Shown: positions 26,925-36,146 of the stretch, in pieces
Position numbering within the stretch: the first letter of the stretch is position 1
Layout of the letters: each line of letters opens with the position of its first letter
DNA from: Baekduia soli
Lineage (GTDB): Bacteria; Actinomycetota; Thermoleophilia; Solirubrobacterales; Solirubrobacteraceae
Reading direction: 5' to 3'
DNA: 64,000 nucleotides
Assembly (NCBI RefSeq): GCF_007970665.1
Contig: NZ_CP042430.1
Coordinates: 4,898,001-4,962,000 of the forward strand
Program-made: the position numbers and the translations under genes
Notes under the pieces: generated by a model
Databases searched by the model: none
The model's input: only the letters and a program-made list of their open reading frames with translations
Told to the model about the DNA's origin: nothing

Positions 26925-28226
26925 TCAGTCGTTGGCCGTCACCGCGTCCAGGACCGCCGCGAACTTGCGGCGGGCGTCCTCGCGGCGCGTCGGGACGTGC
27001 TCGGTGGGGACCTCGCCCTCGGGCGCGCTGTAGCCGCGCAGCACCTGGCGCGCGACGGACTGGCGATGGACCTCGTCGGGCCCGTCGTAGATCCGCGCAG
27101 CCCGCGCGTAGCGGTACATCGCCTCCAGCGGCAGGTCGGTCGAGTAGCCCAGGCTGCCGTGGGCCTGCAGCGCACGATCGATGACGTCGTGCAGCATCTC
27201 GGCGCCCGCGTACTTGATCATGCTGATCGGCGTGCGGGCCGCCGCGACGCCCTGGGTGTCCATGACCCACGCCGCGTGCAGCGTCATGAACCGCGCCGCC
27301 TGCATCTGCGCCGCCGAGTCGGCGACCCAGTTCTGCACGGTCTGGTGCTCGGCCAGCGTCTTGCCGTGCGCGACGCGGTAGGTCGCCCGCTCGCAGAGCA
27401 TGTCGAAGGCCCGCTGGGCCACGCCCAGCCAGCGCATGCAGTGGTGGATCCGCCCCGGGTACAGCCGCTGCTGGGCGATGAGGAAGCCCTCGCCCTCGCC
27501 GCCGAGGCGGGCCGACGCCGGGATCCGCACGTCCTCGTAGAGGACCTCGGCGTGGCCGCCGAGCTTGCCGAAGGACTCCCACGGGTGCTCCATCGTCGGC
27601 ACGTCGCGCAGGATCTGCACGCCCGGCGTGTCGACGTCGACGACGAACATCGAGGCACGCTGGTGCGGGCGCGCCTCGGGGTCGGTGACGGCCATGACGA
27701 TGAGGAAGTCGGCGATGGACGCGTTGGAGGAGAACCACTTGCGGCCGCTGATGACGTAGTCGTCGCCGTCGCGTGTCGCGCGGGTGCGCAGCAGCGTCGG
27801 GTCGCTGCCGGCCGTGTCGGGCTCGGTCATCGAGAACGCCGACTTCAGGTCGCCGGCCAGCAGCGGCTCGAGGTAGCGCTCCTTCTGCTCCGGGTTGCCG
27901 GCGAGCGCCAGGATCTCGCTGTTGCCCGAGTCCGGCGCCTGGCAGCCGAACGCGTTGGGGGCGAACGGGCTCGTGCCGAGCACCTCGTGCAGCAGGCCGA
28001 GCTTGACCTGGCCGAAGCCCTGCCCGCCGAGCTCGGGGTCCAGGTGCGCGGCCCACAGCCCCTGCCGGCGCACCTCGGCCTGCAGCGGGGCGTAGATGCG
28101 GTCCAGGGCCTCCTGGGAGAGGTCGTGGGCGACCGTCTCGATCGGCCACACCTCCTCGCGCACGAACTCGCGTGCCCAGTCGAGCTTCTCCGCGTAGTGC
28201 GGCTCGGTGCTGAAATCCCAGGCCAT
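26925..28226 (-). CDS. acyl-CoA dehydrogenase, ACAD11/CaiA-like
   Basis: A 433-residue flavoprotein introducing an alpha-beta double bond in an acyl-CoA. Motifs: FSMTEPDTAGSDPTLLRTRA (FAD/substrate loop), GRKWFSSNASIADF and GSLGYSTDLPLEAMYRYARA. The C-terminal block is RIYDGPDEVHRQSVARQVL, with Asp where many short-chain enzymes have Glu, as in long-chain ACAD10/11-like members. ATG at 28226 (MAWDFSTEP) is the sensible start. It stands alone between the HAD gene and dedA on the same strand. Confidence 0.9.
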   Translation of the reverse strand: MAWDFSTEPHYAEKLDWAREFVREEVWPIETVAHDLSQEALDRIYAPLQAEVRRQGLWAAHLDPELGGQGFGQVKLGLLHEVLGTSPFAPNAFGCQAPDSGNSEILALAGNPEQKERYLEPLLAGDLKSAFSMTEPDTAGSDPTLLRTRATRDGDDYVISGRKWFSSNASIADFLIVMAVTDPEARPHQRASMFVVDVDTPGVQILRDVPTMEHPWESFGKLGGHAEVLYEDVRIPASARLGGEGEGFLIAQQRLYPGRIHHCMRWLGVAQRAFDMLCERATYRVAHGKTLAEHQTVQNWVADSAAQMQAARFMTLHAAWVMDTQGVAAARTPISMIKYAGAEMLHDVIDRALQAHGSLGYSTDLPLEAMYRYARAARIYDGPDEVHRQSVARQVLRGYSAPEGEVPTEHVPTRREDARRKFAAVLDAVTAND

Positions 28227-28269
28227 GCGGGCATCCTCGCACGTCGCGGGGGCGCCGCGGGAGGGCGGC

Positions 28270-28842
28270 TCAGGGCCCGGCGTGGCGGCGGTGGCGCAGG
28301 AACAGGCCGACCGCCAGGACGATGGCCACCACGACGAGCGCGCCGACGCCCACGTCGCGGATGATCGCCCCCACCGCGTCACCGGCGACGTAGGCCAGCA
28401 CGCCGACGGTCGCGGCCCACGAGATCCCGCCCAGCGCGTTGAACGCCAGGAACGACCGCCAGCGCATGCGCGTGATGCCGGCCAGCCACGACGCCCAGAC
28501 CCGCAGCCCGAGGATCCAGCGCCCGAAGAACACGGCCTTGGGCCCGTGGCGCTCGAAGAACGGCTCGCCGACCTCCAGCACCCGCTGGCGCTGGGTGGCG
28601 AAGCGGCCGGGGCGCTCGAGCAGCCTGCGGCCGCCGCGGCGGCCGATGAGGTAGCCGAGGTTGTCGCCGATGATCGCCGCCGACGCGGCGACGACGATGA
28701 CCAGCGCGAGGTCGAGCTGGCCCTGCCCGGCGAGCACGCCGGCGGCGATGAGCGCCGTCTCGCCCGGGACGGGCACGCCGCCGGACTCGGCCATGACCAG
28801 GCCGAAGAGCGCGGGGTAGCCGACGTCGTTGGCGAGGCTCAT
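28270..28842 (-). CDS. DedA/VTT-family membrane protein
   Basis: A 190-residue DedA-type protein with re-entrant and transmembrane segments. Diagnostic residues: ESGGVPVPGETALIAAG near the N-terminus and FFGRWILGLRVWASWLAG, matching the conserved F-x-R-x3-G-x-R motif. DedA proteins are thought to move polyprenyl or phospholipid carriers across the membrane and support membrane homeostasis. It lies between the acyl-CoA dehydrogenase and a TetR gene on the same strand. Confidence 0.92.
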   Translation of the reverse strand: MSLANDVGYPALFGLVMAESGGVPVPGETALIAAGVLAGQGQLDLALVIVVAASAAIIGDNLGYLIGRRGGRRLLERPGRFATQRQRVLEVGEPFFERHGPKAVFFGRWILGLRVWASWLAGITRMRWRSFLAFNALGGISWAATVGVLAYVAGDAVGAIIRDVGVGALVVVAIVLAVGLFLRHRRHAGP

Positions 28843-28861
28843 CGGCCGCGATCCTGACGGA

Positions 28862-29521
28862 TCAGAGCCGAGCGCAGCGCATCGTCTGCTCGAACTGCTC
28901 CTGGCTGAGCGCGGGCGTGGCCAGCGGCGTGACGCCGCGGCGCTCGGCGCGCAGACCGTCCAGGACGATGGGGAGCATGCGCCGCCAGACCTCCGGCGCG
29001 ACGTCGGTGGCGTAGATCCCGGCCGCGCCGACCATGAACTGCAGGAGCGGGATGTCGGTGGACTCGACGTCGGCGCGCAGCGAGCCGTCGGCCTGCGCGC
29101 GCTCCAGGATGCGCAGGACGAGCGGCTTGATGCGCTCGCGTACGGCGGCCACGCGCTGGCGGCCGTGCACGGAGCTGAAGACGATCTGCTGGAGGCCGCG
29201 GTCGGCGGTGTGGCGCTCGCACGCGCGCTCCATGAAGTGCGTGAAGCCGGTCCACGGGTCCTCGTGGGCCAGCGCCTCCTCGGCGAGCGAGACGATGCCG
29301 GCGATGCGGTCCTCGAAGAGCGCGTCGATGAGCTCCTCCTTGACCGGGAACCGCCGGTAGACGGTGCCGACGCCCACTCCGGCGCGGCGGGCGACCTCGT
29401 CGAGCGTGACGTCGAGCCCGGCCTCGGCGAAGAGCTCGGCGGCCGCCTGCAGGATCCGCTGCCGGTTGCGCTCGGCGTCGCGGCGCAGCGGGCGGTCGGC
29501 CGGCGTGGCGTCCGTGCTCAT
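28862..29521 (-). CDS. TetR-family regulator of the adjacent MFS exporter
   Basis: A 219-residue regulator. The N-terminal helix-turn-helix reads LRRDAERNRQRILQAAAELF and VARRAGVGVGTVYRRFPVKE. It is divergent from the MFS gene at 29633; the 111-base gap holds an inverted repeat (29538-29560) and a -10-like element. It closely resembles in its DNA-binding domain the TetR at 54602-55249 (RRDAxRNRxRIL, ARRAGVGxGTxYRxFPxKxxLID), whose promoter has the same layout. Likely represses the exporter until a drug or lipid ligand binds. Confidence 0.9.
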   Translation of the reverse strand: MSTDATPADRPLRRDAERNRQRILQAAAELFAEAGLDVTLDEVARRAGVGVGTVYRRFPVKEELIDALFEDRIAGIVSLAEEALAHEDPWTGFTHFMERACERHTADRGLQQIVFSSVHGRQRVAAVRERIKPLVLRILERAQADGSLRADVESTDIPLLQFMVGAAGIYATDVAPEVWRRMLPIVLDGLRAERRGVTPLATPALSQEQFEQTMRCARL

Positions 29522-29537
29522 GCGGCCAGCGTAGCGG

Positions 29538-29571
29538 AAGTGGAGGATGCCTCTCCATTTAGTGCTACCGT
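29538..29571. promoter_or_regulatory. shared operator/promoter of TetR and MFS genes
   Basis: AAGTGGAG (29538-29545) and CTCCATTT (29553-29560) form an imperfect inverted repeat (7 of 8). GCTACCGT at 29564-29571, read as TGCTACCGT, fits an extended -10 for the MFS gene. The AAGTGGAG to GCTACCGT distance is 34 bases, the same as at 55286-55319 beside the paralogous TetR gene. Confidence 0.5.
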
Positions 29572-29632
29572 GCCGACACCGAAGTTGAGATGACTCCTCC
29601 GTTTCGCCCCCGACCCACCCGACCTTCCCCAC

Positions 29633-31093
29633 ATGACCGAGCACGCCGATCCGCACCACGCCCGCCGCTGGCTCATCCTCGCCGTCCTCGGCCTGGCCCA
29701 GCTCATGGTGGTCCTCGACGCCACGATCGTGAACATCGCGCTGCCCTCCGCGCAGAAGGCGCTGGAGTTCTCCAACGACAACCGCCAGTGGATCGTCACC
29801 GCCTACGCGCTGGCGTTCGGCTCGCTGCTGCTGCTCGGCGGGCGCATCGGCGACCTCTTCGGCCGCAAGTGGGTGTTCATCGTCGGCCTCGGCGGCTTCG
29901 CGATCGCCTCCGCGCTCGGCGGCACGGCGCAGAGCTTCGGCGTCCTCGTGATCGCCCGCGCCCTGCAGGGCGCGTTCGGCGCGCTGCTGGCCCCGGCCGC
30001 GCTGTCGCTGCTGACGACGACGTTCACCGAGCCGGAGGAGCGCAACAAGGCCTTCGGCGTCTTCGGCGCGCTGGCCGGCAGCGGCGCCGCCGTCGGCCTG
30101 CTGCTCGGCGGCATCCTCACGGAGTACCTGTCCTGGCGCTGGTGCCTGTACGTCAACCTCGCCTTCGCGGGCGTGGCCATCGCCGGTGCCGCGACGCTGC
30201 TGACCAACCAGCCCCAGCACGACAAGCCGCGGCTCGACATCCCGGGCACGCTGACGGCGTCGGCGGGCCTGTTCGCCCTCGTCTACGGCTTCTCACACGC
30301 CGCGACGTCGAGCTGGTCGAACGCGACGACGATCGGCTTCCTGGCGGCCGGCGTGGTGCTCCTGGCCGTCTTCGTGGTCCTCCAGCGCCGTGTGGCCCAT
30401 CCGCTGCTGCCGCTGCGGATCGTCCTGGACCGCGACCGCGGCGCCTCGTACCTGGCCGTCGGGCTCTCGGGCATCGCGATCTTCGGCGTGTTCCTGTTCC
30501 TGACGTACTACCTGCAGCAGAACCTCGGCTTCTCGCCGATCGAGTCCGGCCTGGCGTTCCTGCCGATGACCTTCGCCATCATGATCTCGGCGACGACCTC
30601 GCAGACCCAGCTGCTGCCGCGCGTCGGCGCCCGCCCGCTCATCGGCTCCGGGATGGTCCTGGGGTGCATCGGGATGATCTACCTGACGGGGATCGCGCCG
30701 CACTCCAGCTACGCGTCGCACGTGCTGCCCGCGCTGCTGATCATGGGCGTCGGCTTCGGCCTGATCTTCGCCCCGGCGATGAGCATCGCGACGCTGGGCG
30801 TCGAGCCCCACGACGCCGGCGTCGCCTCGGCGATGGTCAACACGATGCAGCAGATCGGCGGCTCGATCGGCACCGCGCTGCTCAGCACGCTGGCGGCCAG
30901 CGCGTCGACCTCCTACCTCCAGACGCGCCGCCCGTCGGCCGACGTCGTGGCCCAGGCCGCGGTCCACGGCTACACGACCGCGTTCTGGTGGTCGGCCGCG
31001 ATCTTCGCGATCGCCGCGGTCGTCTGCACCGCCCTGCTGCGTCCGGGCGTCCAGGCGCCCGCGCCGGCGGGCGAGCCGGTGTTCGCGCACTAG
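29633..31093 (+). CDS. MFS transporter, DHA2 (14-helix) drug:H+ antiporter type
   Basis: A 486-residue multi-pass membrane protein. The first helix carries the DHA2 motif LDATIVNIALP, followed by the MFS loop motif GGRIGDLFGRKWVF and WRWCLYVNLAFAG. About fourteen hydrophobic segments are visible. Such pumps export drugs or amphiphilic metabolites using the proton gradient. The divergent TetR regulator next door supports efflux controlled by a ligand. Confidence 0.9.
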   Translation: MTEHADPHHARRWLILAVLGLAQLMVVLDATIVNIALPSAQKALEFSNDNRQWIVTAYALAFGSLLLLGGRIGDLFGRKWVFIVGLGGFAIASALGGTAQSFGVLVIARALQGAFGALLAPAALSLLTTTFTEPEERNKAFGVFGALAGSGAAVGLLLGGILTEYLSWRWCLYVNLAFAGVAIAGAATLLTNQPQHDKPRLDIPGTLTASAGLFALVYGFSHAATSSWSNATTIGFLAAGVVLLAVFVVLQRRVAHPLLPLRIVLDRDRGASYLAVGLSGIAIFGVFLFLTYYLQQNLGFSPIESGLAFLPMTFAIMISATTSQTQLLPRVGARPLIGSGMVLGCIGMIYLTGIAPHSSYASHVLPALLIMGVGFGLIFAPAMSIATLGVEPHDAGVASAMVNTMQQIGGSIGTALLSTLAASASTSYLQTRRPSADVVAQAAVHGYTTAFWWSAAIFAIAAVVCTALLRPGVQAPAPAGEPVFAH

Positions 31094-31734
31094 CGGCCCT
31101 GCACCCCCAACAACAGGTCCACGAACCCGTCGGCGACCTGCTCGGCGGTCAGGCGGCCGCGGGGGCGGAACCACTGGGGCGTGTGGTTGACCATGCCCAG
31201 CAGCGCGAGCAGCGCGAGGCGGCGGTCGCCGAACGCGAACGCCCCCGCGCGCTCGCCACGCAGCAGCACGTCGTCGAGCAGGTCCTCGAACGCCTTGCGG
31301 CTGGCGCGCACCGCGCGCCACTGGGGCTCGTGCTCGAGCACGTGGCGCTCCTGCTGGAAGACGAGCATGTGCGCGCGGTGGCGCCCGACGTGCTCCACCC
31401 ACATGCGGACGAGCCCGCGCAGCTCGTCCTCGGGCGCGAGCTCCTGCGCGCGGAGCTCGCGCGCCGCGGCCAGCAGCGGGACCATCAGCTCGTCGCAGAT
31501 GGCCACGAGCAGGCCGGCCTTGGACCCGATGTAGTGATACAGCCCGCCGGCCGCCAGCCCCGTGGCGTCGGTGAGGTCCTGCATCGAGGTCGCGTGGTAG
31601 CCCTGGCGGGCGAAGACCTCGGCCGCCGCGTCCACCACCTCGGTGCGCCGGCGCTCGTAGCGCTCGCGCAGGGCGGGTCGGGTGGGCGGGGCGGGCACGG
31701 GGTCGCGGCGGAGGGTCGGGGTCCGAACGACCAT
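31090..31734 (-). CDS. TetR-family regulator of the leucine-degradation operon
   Basis: A 214-residue regulator with helix-turn-helix VVDAAAEVFARQGYHATSMQ and GGLYHYIGSKAGLLVAI. It is divergent from the HMG-CoA lyase/carboxylase operon. The ATG at 31734 lies inside the long inverted repeat at 31729-31751 and has no ribosome site, so translation may be leaderless or begin at a GTG twelve codons on. It probably represses both itself and the operon, sensing an acyl-CoA of branched-chain catabolism. Its stop overlaps the MFS stop region by 4 bases (convergent). Confidence 0.87.
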   Translation of the reverse strand: MVVRTPTLRRDPVPAPPTRPALRERYERRRTEVVDAAAEVFARQGYHATSMQDLTDATGLAAGGLYHYIGSKAGLLVAICDELMVPLLAAARELRAQELAPEDELRGLVRMWVEHVGRHRAHMLVFQQERHVLEHEPQWRAVRASRKAFEDLLDDVLLRGERAGAFAFGDRRLALLALLGMVNHTPQWFRPRGRLTAEQVADGFVDLLLGVQGR

Positions 31735-31763
31735 TCGAACTTCGAACGGTCCTTCGGTATTGT
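31729..31763. promoter_or_regulatory. TetR operator and promoter of the carboxylase operon
   Basis: GACCaTTCGAA-C-TTCGAAcGGTC (31729-31751) is a 23-base inverted repeat with one mismatched pair. On the plus strand TTCGAA (31734-31739) and TATTGT (31758-31763), 18 bases apart, can act as -35 and -10 boxes, so a bound repressor would cover the -35 region and also the start codon of the divergent TetR gene. Confidence 0.6.
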
Positions 31764-31813
31764 CGCCGCATGGTGTCACAGGCGACGCAGGTCCGCGAGC
31801 CCCGGAGCCCACG

Positions 31814-32746
31814 ATGAGCGCGCCCTCGCTCCCGGGGCGCGTCCTCGTCCGCGAGGTCGGCCCCCGCGACGGGTTCCAGAACGAGCCCGAGGTCGTCCCG
31901 ACCGACGACAAGGTCCGGCTCATCGACGCGCTGGCGCGCACGGGGCTGCGCCGCATCGAGGTCACCTCGTTCGTGCGCGCCGACGTCATCCCCCAGCTCG
32001 CCGACGCCGCCGAGGTGCTGCGCCGCATCGACGTGCCCGACGGGGTGGCCGTGTCGGTCCTGGTCCCCAACGAGCGCGGGCTGGACGCCGCCCTGGCGCT
32101 CCGCGACCGCTTCGACGAGGTCAGCGTCTTCCTCTCGGCCTCCGAGACCCACAACCGGCACAACGTCAACCGCAGCGTCGAGGCCTCGCTCGACGGCCTG
32201 CAGCGCGTGCTCGGCCGGGCCCGCGAGGCCGGGCTGCGCTGCGAGGCCGTCATCTCGACCGCGTTCGGCTGCCCCTACGAGGGCGCCGTCGACGAGGACC
32301 GCGTCCTGGACATCGCTCGCCGCCTCGTCGCCGACGGCGCCCAGGAGATCGGCTTCGGCGACACGACGGGCATGGCCAACCCGCTCGGCGTCGGGCGCTT
32401 CTTCACGCGCGCCGCGCAGGCGCTCGGCGACGACGTCCAGCTCACCGCGCACTTCCACAACACCCGCGGGCAGGGCCTGGCCAACGTCCTGGCCGCCCTG
32501 CAGGCCGGGTGCGCGTCGCTGGAGTCGAGCTTCGGCGAGCTCGGCGGCTGCCCGTTCCCGCCCGGCGCGACCGGCAACGTGGCCACCGAGGACGTCGTCT
32601 CCATGCTGCACGAGATGGGCATCGAGACCGGCGTCGACCTGGCCGCCGTGCTCGAGGCCGCCCGCGCCGTGCGCGACGTGCTCGGCCGCCCGCTCGGGTC
32701 GCACACGCTCACGGCGGGACCCGTCGACTGGAGCGGCACGGCATGA
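31814..32746 (+). CDS. hydroxymethylglutaryl-CoA lyase-type enzyme
   Basis: A 310-residue TIM-barrel enzyme of the HMG-CoA lyase/DRE family. The catalytic block is REVGPRDGFQNE (Arg18, Asp19), metal ligands lie in AHFHNTRGQG and the active-site cysteine loop is GELGGCPFPPGATGN. In leucine breakdown it splits HMG-CoA to acetoacetate and acetyl-CoA. The next two genes encode a methylcrotonyl-CoA carboxylase, which supports this pathway. The stop overlaps the next ATG (ATGA). Start chosen at ATG 31814, after the operator. Confidence 0.9.
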   Translation: MSAPSLPGRVLVREVGPRDGFQNEPEVVPTDDKVRLIDALARTGLRRIEVTSFVRADVIPQLADAAEVLRRIDVPDGVAVSVLVPNERGLDAALALRDRFDEVSVFLSASETHNRHNVNRSVEASLDGLQRVLGRAREAGLRCEAVISTAFGCPYEGAVDEDRVLDIARRLVADGAQEIGFGDTTGMANPLGVGRFFTRAAQALGDDVQLTAHFHNTRGQGLANVLAALQAGCASLESSFGELGGCPFPPGATGNVATEDVVSMLHEMGIETGVDLAAVLEAARAVRDVLGRPLGSHTLTAGPVDWSGTA

Positions 32747-34608
32747 GCCTGCATGACCTCGGCCCGGTGCTGATCGCCAACCGCGGTGAGATCGCGATCC
32801 GCGTCGCGCGCACCGCCCGCGCGCTCGGCCTGGAGACCGTCGGCGTCATCACCGCCGCCGACCACGACCCCGCCCACCCCGCCGCGCACGCCGACGCGGT
32901 CGACGTCGCCGTGGCGGTCGAGTCCTATCTCGACCCGGCCGAGCTGCTGCGCGCCGCCGCGGTCGCCGGCGCCCGCTCCGTGCACCCGGGCTACGGCTTC
33001 CTCTCCGAGAACGCCGGCTTCGCCCGCGCGGTCGCCGAGGCCGGGCTGACGTGGATCGGCCCGCCCCCGCAGGCCATCGAGCTCATGGGCGACAAGGCGG
33101 CCGCCAAGGAGGCCGCCGCGGCCGCCGGCGTGCCCGTGGTCCCCTCGGGCGATGACGGCGGGATGCCCGTCATCGTCAAGGCCCTGGCCGGCGGCGGCGG
33201 CAAGGGCATGCGCGTCGTGCGCGACGCCTCCGAGCTGGAGGCCGCGACCGCCGCGGCGCGCCGCGAGGCCCAGGCGGCCTTCGGCGACGACCGCGTGCTC
33301 ATCGAGCGCTACCTCGAGCGCCCCCGCCACCTCGAGATCCAGGTGTTCGCCGACGCCCACGGCACCTGCGTGCACCTCGGCGAGCGCGAGTGCTCCCTGC
33401 AGCGCCGCCACCAGAAGGTCGTCGAGGAGGCGCCCTCGCCCGTCGTCGACGCCGCGCTGCGCGCCCGCATGGGCGACGCCGCGGTGCTGCTGGCCAAGGC
33501 ATGCAACTACGTCGGCGCCGGGACGGTGGAGTTCATCGCCACCGGCGACGCGAGCGAGTTCTACTTCCTGGAGATGAACACCAGGTTGCAGGTCGAGCAC
33601 CCGGTCACCGAGCTCGTCCACGGCGTCGACCTGGTCGAGCACCAGCTGCGCGTCGCCGCCGGCGAGCCGCTCGCGCTGCGCCAGGAGGAGCTCGTCCCGC
33701 AGGGTCACGCGATCGAGGCGCGCCTGTACGCGGAGGACCCGGCCGCCGGCTTCCTGCCCGCCACGGGCACGGTGCGCGTCTACCGCGAGCCCACCGGCGA
33801 GGGCGTGCGCGTGGACTCGGGCATCCGCGTGGGCAGCGACGTCGGCACGGCCTACGACCCCATGCTGGCCAAGGTCATCGCCCACGGACCCGACCGCGCG
33901 ACCGCGCTGGCGCGCCTGGACCGGGCGCTGGCGACCTTCGACCTGGCCGGCGTGACGACCAACGCCGCGTTCACCCGCGCGCTGCTGGCGCGCGACGACG
34001 TCCGCGCGGGCGAGCAGGACACCGGCCTGCTGGAGCGCGTGCTCGCCGACCTGGCCGTCGACCCGCCGCCCGACCTGGTCGCCGCCGCGATGCTCGCCGC
34101 CGCGGGCACGGGCCGGCCCGCCGGGCCGTGGCAGCGCACGCTGGCCGGCCACGGCGAGGCGCGCGTGGGCGACGGCCGCGTCACGGTCGACGACCGCGAG
34201 TGGGCCGCGACGGAGGTCGCGCTCGGCGACGACGGGATCGCGCACATCGCCCTGGACGGCGTGCGCCGGCGCTACGCGGTGGCCGTCGGTCCCGACACGG
34301 TCTGGATCGGCCGCGACGGCCACCACCTCGAGGTCGCCACCGAGCGCCGCGCCCACGACGGCGCGGGCGCGCTGTCGGGCTCGCTGGAGGCGCCCATGCC
34401 GGGCACCGTGCTGCTCGTGCACGTCGCCGACGGCGACGCCGTCGCCGAGGGCGACGTCCTGCTCGTCCTGGAGTCGATGAAGATGGAGCTGTCGATCACC
34501 GCGCCCCACGCGGGGACCGTCGCGGGGCTGGACCTGGCGCCGGGCGACCGCGTGACGCTGCGCCAGCCGCTGGTGGCCGTCGTGGCCGAGGAGGAGGGGA
34601 ACGCATGA
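32743..34608 (+). CDS. mccA: acyl-CoA carboxylase biotin carboxylase/BCCP subunit (methylcrotonyl-CoA type)
   Basis: A 621-residue alpha subunit. The N-terminal biotin carboxylase runs from [20 protein letters not shown] through [15 protein letters not shown] (ATP loop), [18 protein letters not shown] and [18 protein letters not shown]. The C-terminal biotinyl domain has ESMKMEL with the biotin lysine at about 580. It carboxylates biotin using ATP and bicarbonate for transfer by the adjacent beta subunit. Overlaps both neighbours by ATGA. Substrate assignment relies on the neighbours. Confidence 0.92.
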   Translation: MSLHDLGPVLIANRGEIAIRVARTARALGLETVGVITAADHDPAHPAAHADAVDVAVAVESYLDPAELLRAAAVAGARSVHPGYGFLSENAGFARAVAEAGLTWIGPPPQAIELMGDKAAAKEAAAAAGVPVVPSGDDGGMPVIVKALAGGGGKGMRVVRDASELEAATAAARREAQAAFGDDRVLIERYLERPRHLEIQVFADAHGTCVHLGERECSLQRRHQKVVEEAPSPVVDAALRARMGDAAVLLAKACNYVGAGTVEFIATGDASEFYFLEMNTRLQVEHPVTELVHGVDLVEHQLRVAAGEPLALRQEELVPQGHAIEARLYAEDPAAGFLPATGTVRVYREPTGEGVRVDSGIRVGSDVGTAYDPMLAKVIAHGPDRATALARLDRALATFDLAGVTTNAAFTRALLARDDVRAGEQDTGLLERVLADLAVDPPPDLVAAAMLAAAGTGRPAGPWQRTLAGHGEARVGDGRVTVDDREWAATEVALGDDGIAHIALDGVRRRYAVAVGPDTVWIGRDGHHLEVATERRAHDGAGALSGSLEAPMPGTVLLVHVADGDAVAEGDVLLVLESMKMELSITAPHAGTVAGLDLAPGDRVTLRQPLVAVVAEEEGNA

Positions 34609-36140
34609 GCACCGCAGCCGACACGTCGCATCGGGACGAGCACCTCGAGCTGATCGCCGACCTGGAGGCGCGCCTGGAGCGCGTGCGCGCGGGCGGCGGC
34701 GAGCGGGCGCGCCGGCGCCACCTTGACCGCGGCAAGCTCCTGGCGCGCGACCGCGTGCGCTGGCTCTGCGACCCGGGCGCCCCGTTCCTGGAGCTGAGCA
34801 CGCTGGCCGCCGAGGAGCTCTACGACGGCGACGCTCCCGGCGCGGGCGTGGTCACCGGCATCGGCCTGGTCAACGACCGCCGCGTCGTCGTCGTGGCCAA
34901 CGACGCCACCGTCAAGGGCGGGACCTACTACCCCATGACGGTCAAGAAGCACCTGCGCGCCCAGGAGATCGCGGTGCACAACCGGCTGCCCTGCGTCTAC
35001 CTCGTCGACTCCGGCGGGGCGTTCCTGCCCATGCAGGACGACGTGTTCCCCGACCGCGAGCACTTCGGGCGCATCTTCTACAACCAGGCGACCATGTCGA
35101 AGGCCTCGATCCCGCAGATCGCCTGCGTCATGGGCTCGTGCACCGCCGGCGGCGCCTACGTGCCGGCGATGAGCGACGAGACCGTCATCGTCCGCGACCA
35201 GGGCACGATCTTCCTCGGCGGGCCGCCGCTGGTGAAGGCGGCCACCGGCGAGGTCGTGACCGCCGAGGAGCTCGGCGGCGGCGACGTGCACGCCCGCACC
35301 AGCGGCGTCGTCGACCACCTCGCCGTCGACGACCGCCACGCGCTGGAGATCGTCCGGCGCATCGCGGGCACCCTGCCCGCCCCGCCCGCGCCGCCCTGGG
35401 AGCGCCTGCCCCCGCGGCCGCCGGCGCTGGATCCCGAGACGATCCTCGACGTCGTCCCCGTCGACGCGCGCACGCCCTACGACGCGCGCGAGGTCATCCG
35501 GCGCATCGTCGACGCCGGCGAGCTCCAGGAGTTCAAGGAGCTCTACGGCACGACCGTCGTCACCGCGTTCGCCCACCTCGACGGCCACCCGGTCGGCATC
35601 ATCGCCAACAACGGGATCCTGTTCAGCGACTCCTCGCTGAAGGCCGCGCACTTCATCGAGCTCTGCGACCGCCGCGGCATCCCGCTCCTGTTCCTGCAGA
35701 ACATCTCCGGGTTCATGGTGGGCAAGGACTACGAGGCCGGCGGCATCGCCAAGGACGGCGCCAAGCTCGTCACCGCGGTCGCCTGCGCGCGCGTGCCCAA
35801 GATCACGGTCGTCGTCGGCGGCTCGTTCGGCGCGGGCAACTACGGCATGTGCGGGCGCGCCTACTCGCCGCGCTTCCTGTTCATGTGGCCCAACGCGCGC
35901 ATCAGCGTGATGGGCGGCGAGCAGGCCGCGACCGTGATGCGCGAGGTCGGCCAAGAGGAGGTCGGCGCCCAGCTCAAGGACCAGTACGAGCACCAGGGCC
36001 GGCCGGTCTACTCCACCGCCCGGATCTGGGACGACGGCATCATCGACCCGCGCGACACCCGCGCCGTGCTGGCCCAGGCCCTGGCCGCCTGCGCGGGCGC
36101 CCCGCTCGGTGAGCTGGGCTACGGCGTCTTCCGCATGTAG
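34605..36140 (+). CDS. mccB: acyl-CoA carboxylase carboxyltransferase subunit (methylcrotonyl-CoA carboxylase beta)
   Basis: A 511-residue carboxyltransferase. The order [50 protein letters not shown] and [15 protein letters not shown] is typical of methylcrotonyl-CoA rather than propionyl-CoA carboxylase; the second crotonase-like half has [20 protein letters not shown] and [20 protein letters not shown]. With the alpha subunit it converts 3-methylcrotonyl-CoA to methylglutaconyl-CoA in leucine degradation. No enoyl-CoA hydratase for the next step is in this operon. Confidence 0.93.
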   Translation: MSTAADTSHRDEHLELIADLEARLERVRAGGGERARRRHLDRGKLLARDRVRWLCDPGAPFLELSTLAAEELYDGDAPGAGVVTGIGLVNDRRVVVVANDATVKGGTYYPMTVKKHLRAQEIAVHNRLPCVYLVDSGGAFLPMQDDVFPDREHFGRIFYNQATMSKASIPQIACVMGSCTAGGAYVPAMSDETVIVRDQGTIFLGGPPLVKAATGEVVTAEELGGGDVHARTSGVVDHLAVDDRHALEIVRRIAGTLPAPPAPPWERLPPRPPALDPETILDVVPVDARTPYDAREVIRRIVDAGELQEFKELYGTTVVTAFAHLDGHPVGIIANNGILFSDSSLKAAHFIELCDRRGIPLLFLQNISGFMVGKDYEAGGIAKDGAKLVTAVACARVPKITVVVGGSFGAGNYGMCGRAYSPRFLFMWPNARISVMGGEQAATVMREVGQEEVGAQLKDQYEHQGRPVYSTARIWDDGIIDPRDTRAVLAQALAACAGAPLGELGYGVFRM

Positions 36141-36146
36141 CCCCGC

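Noticed and set aside
29590-34608. A 1672-codon continuous plus-strand frame that would fuse several genes
   Set aside because: Only its last third (from ATG 32743) is a real protein, the biotin carboxylase subunit; the rest is out of frame with the MFS and HMG-CoA lyase genes.
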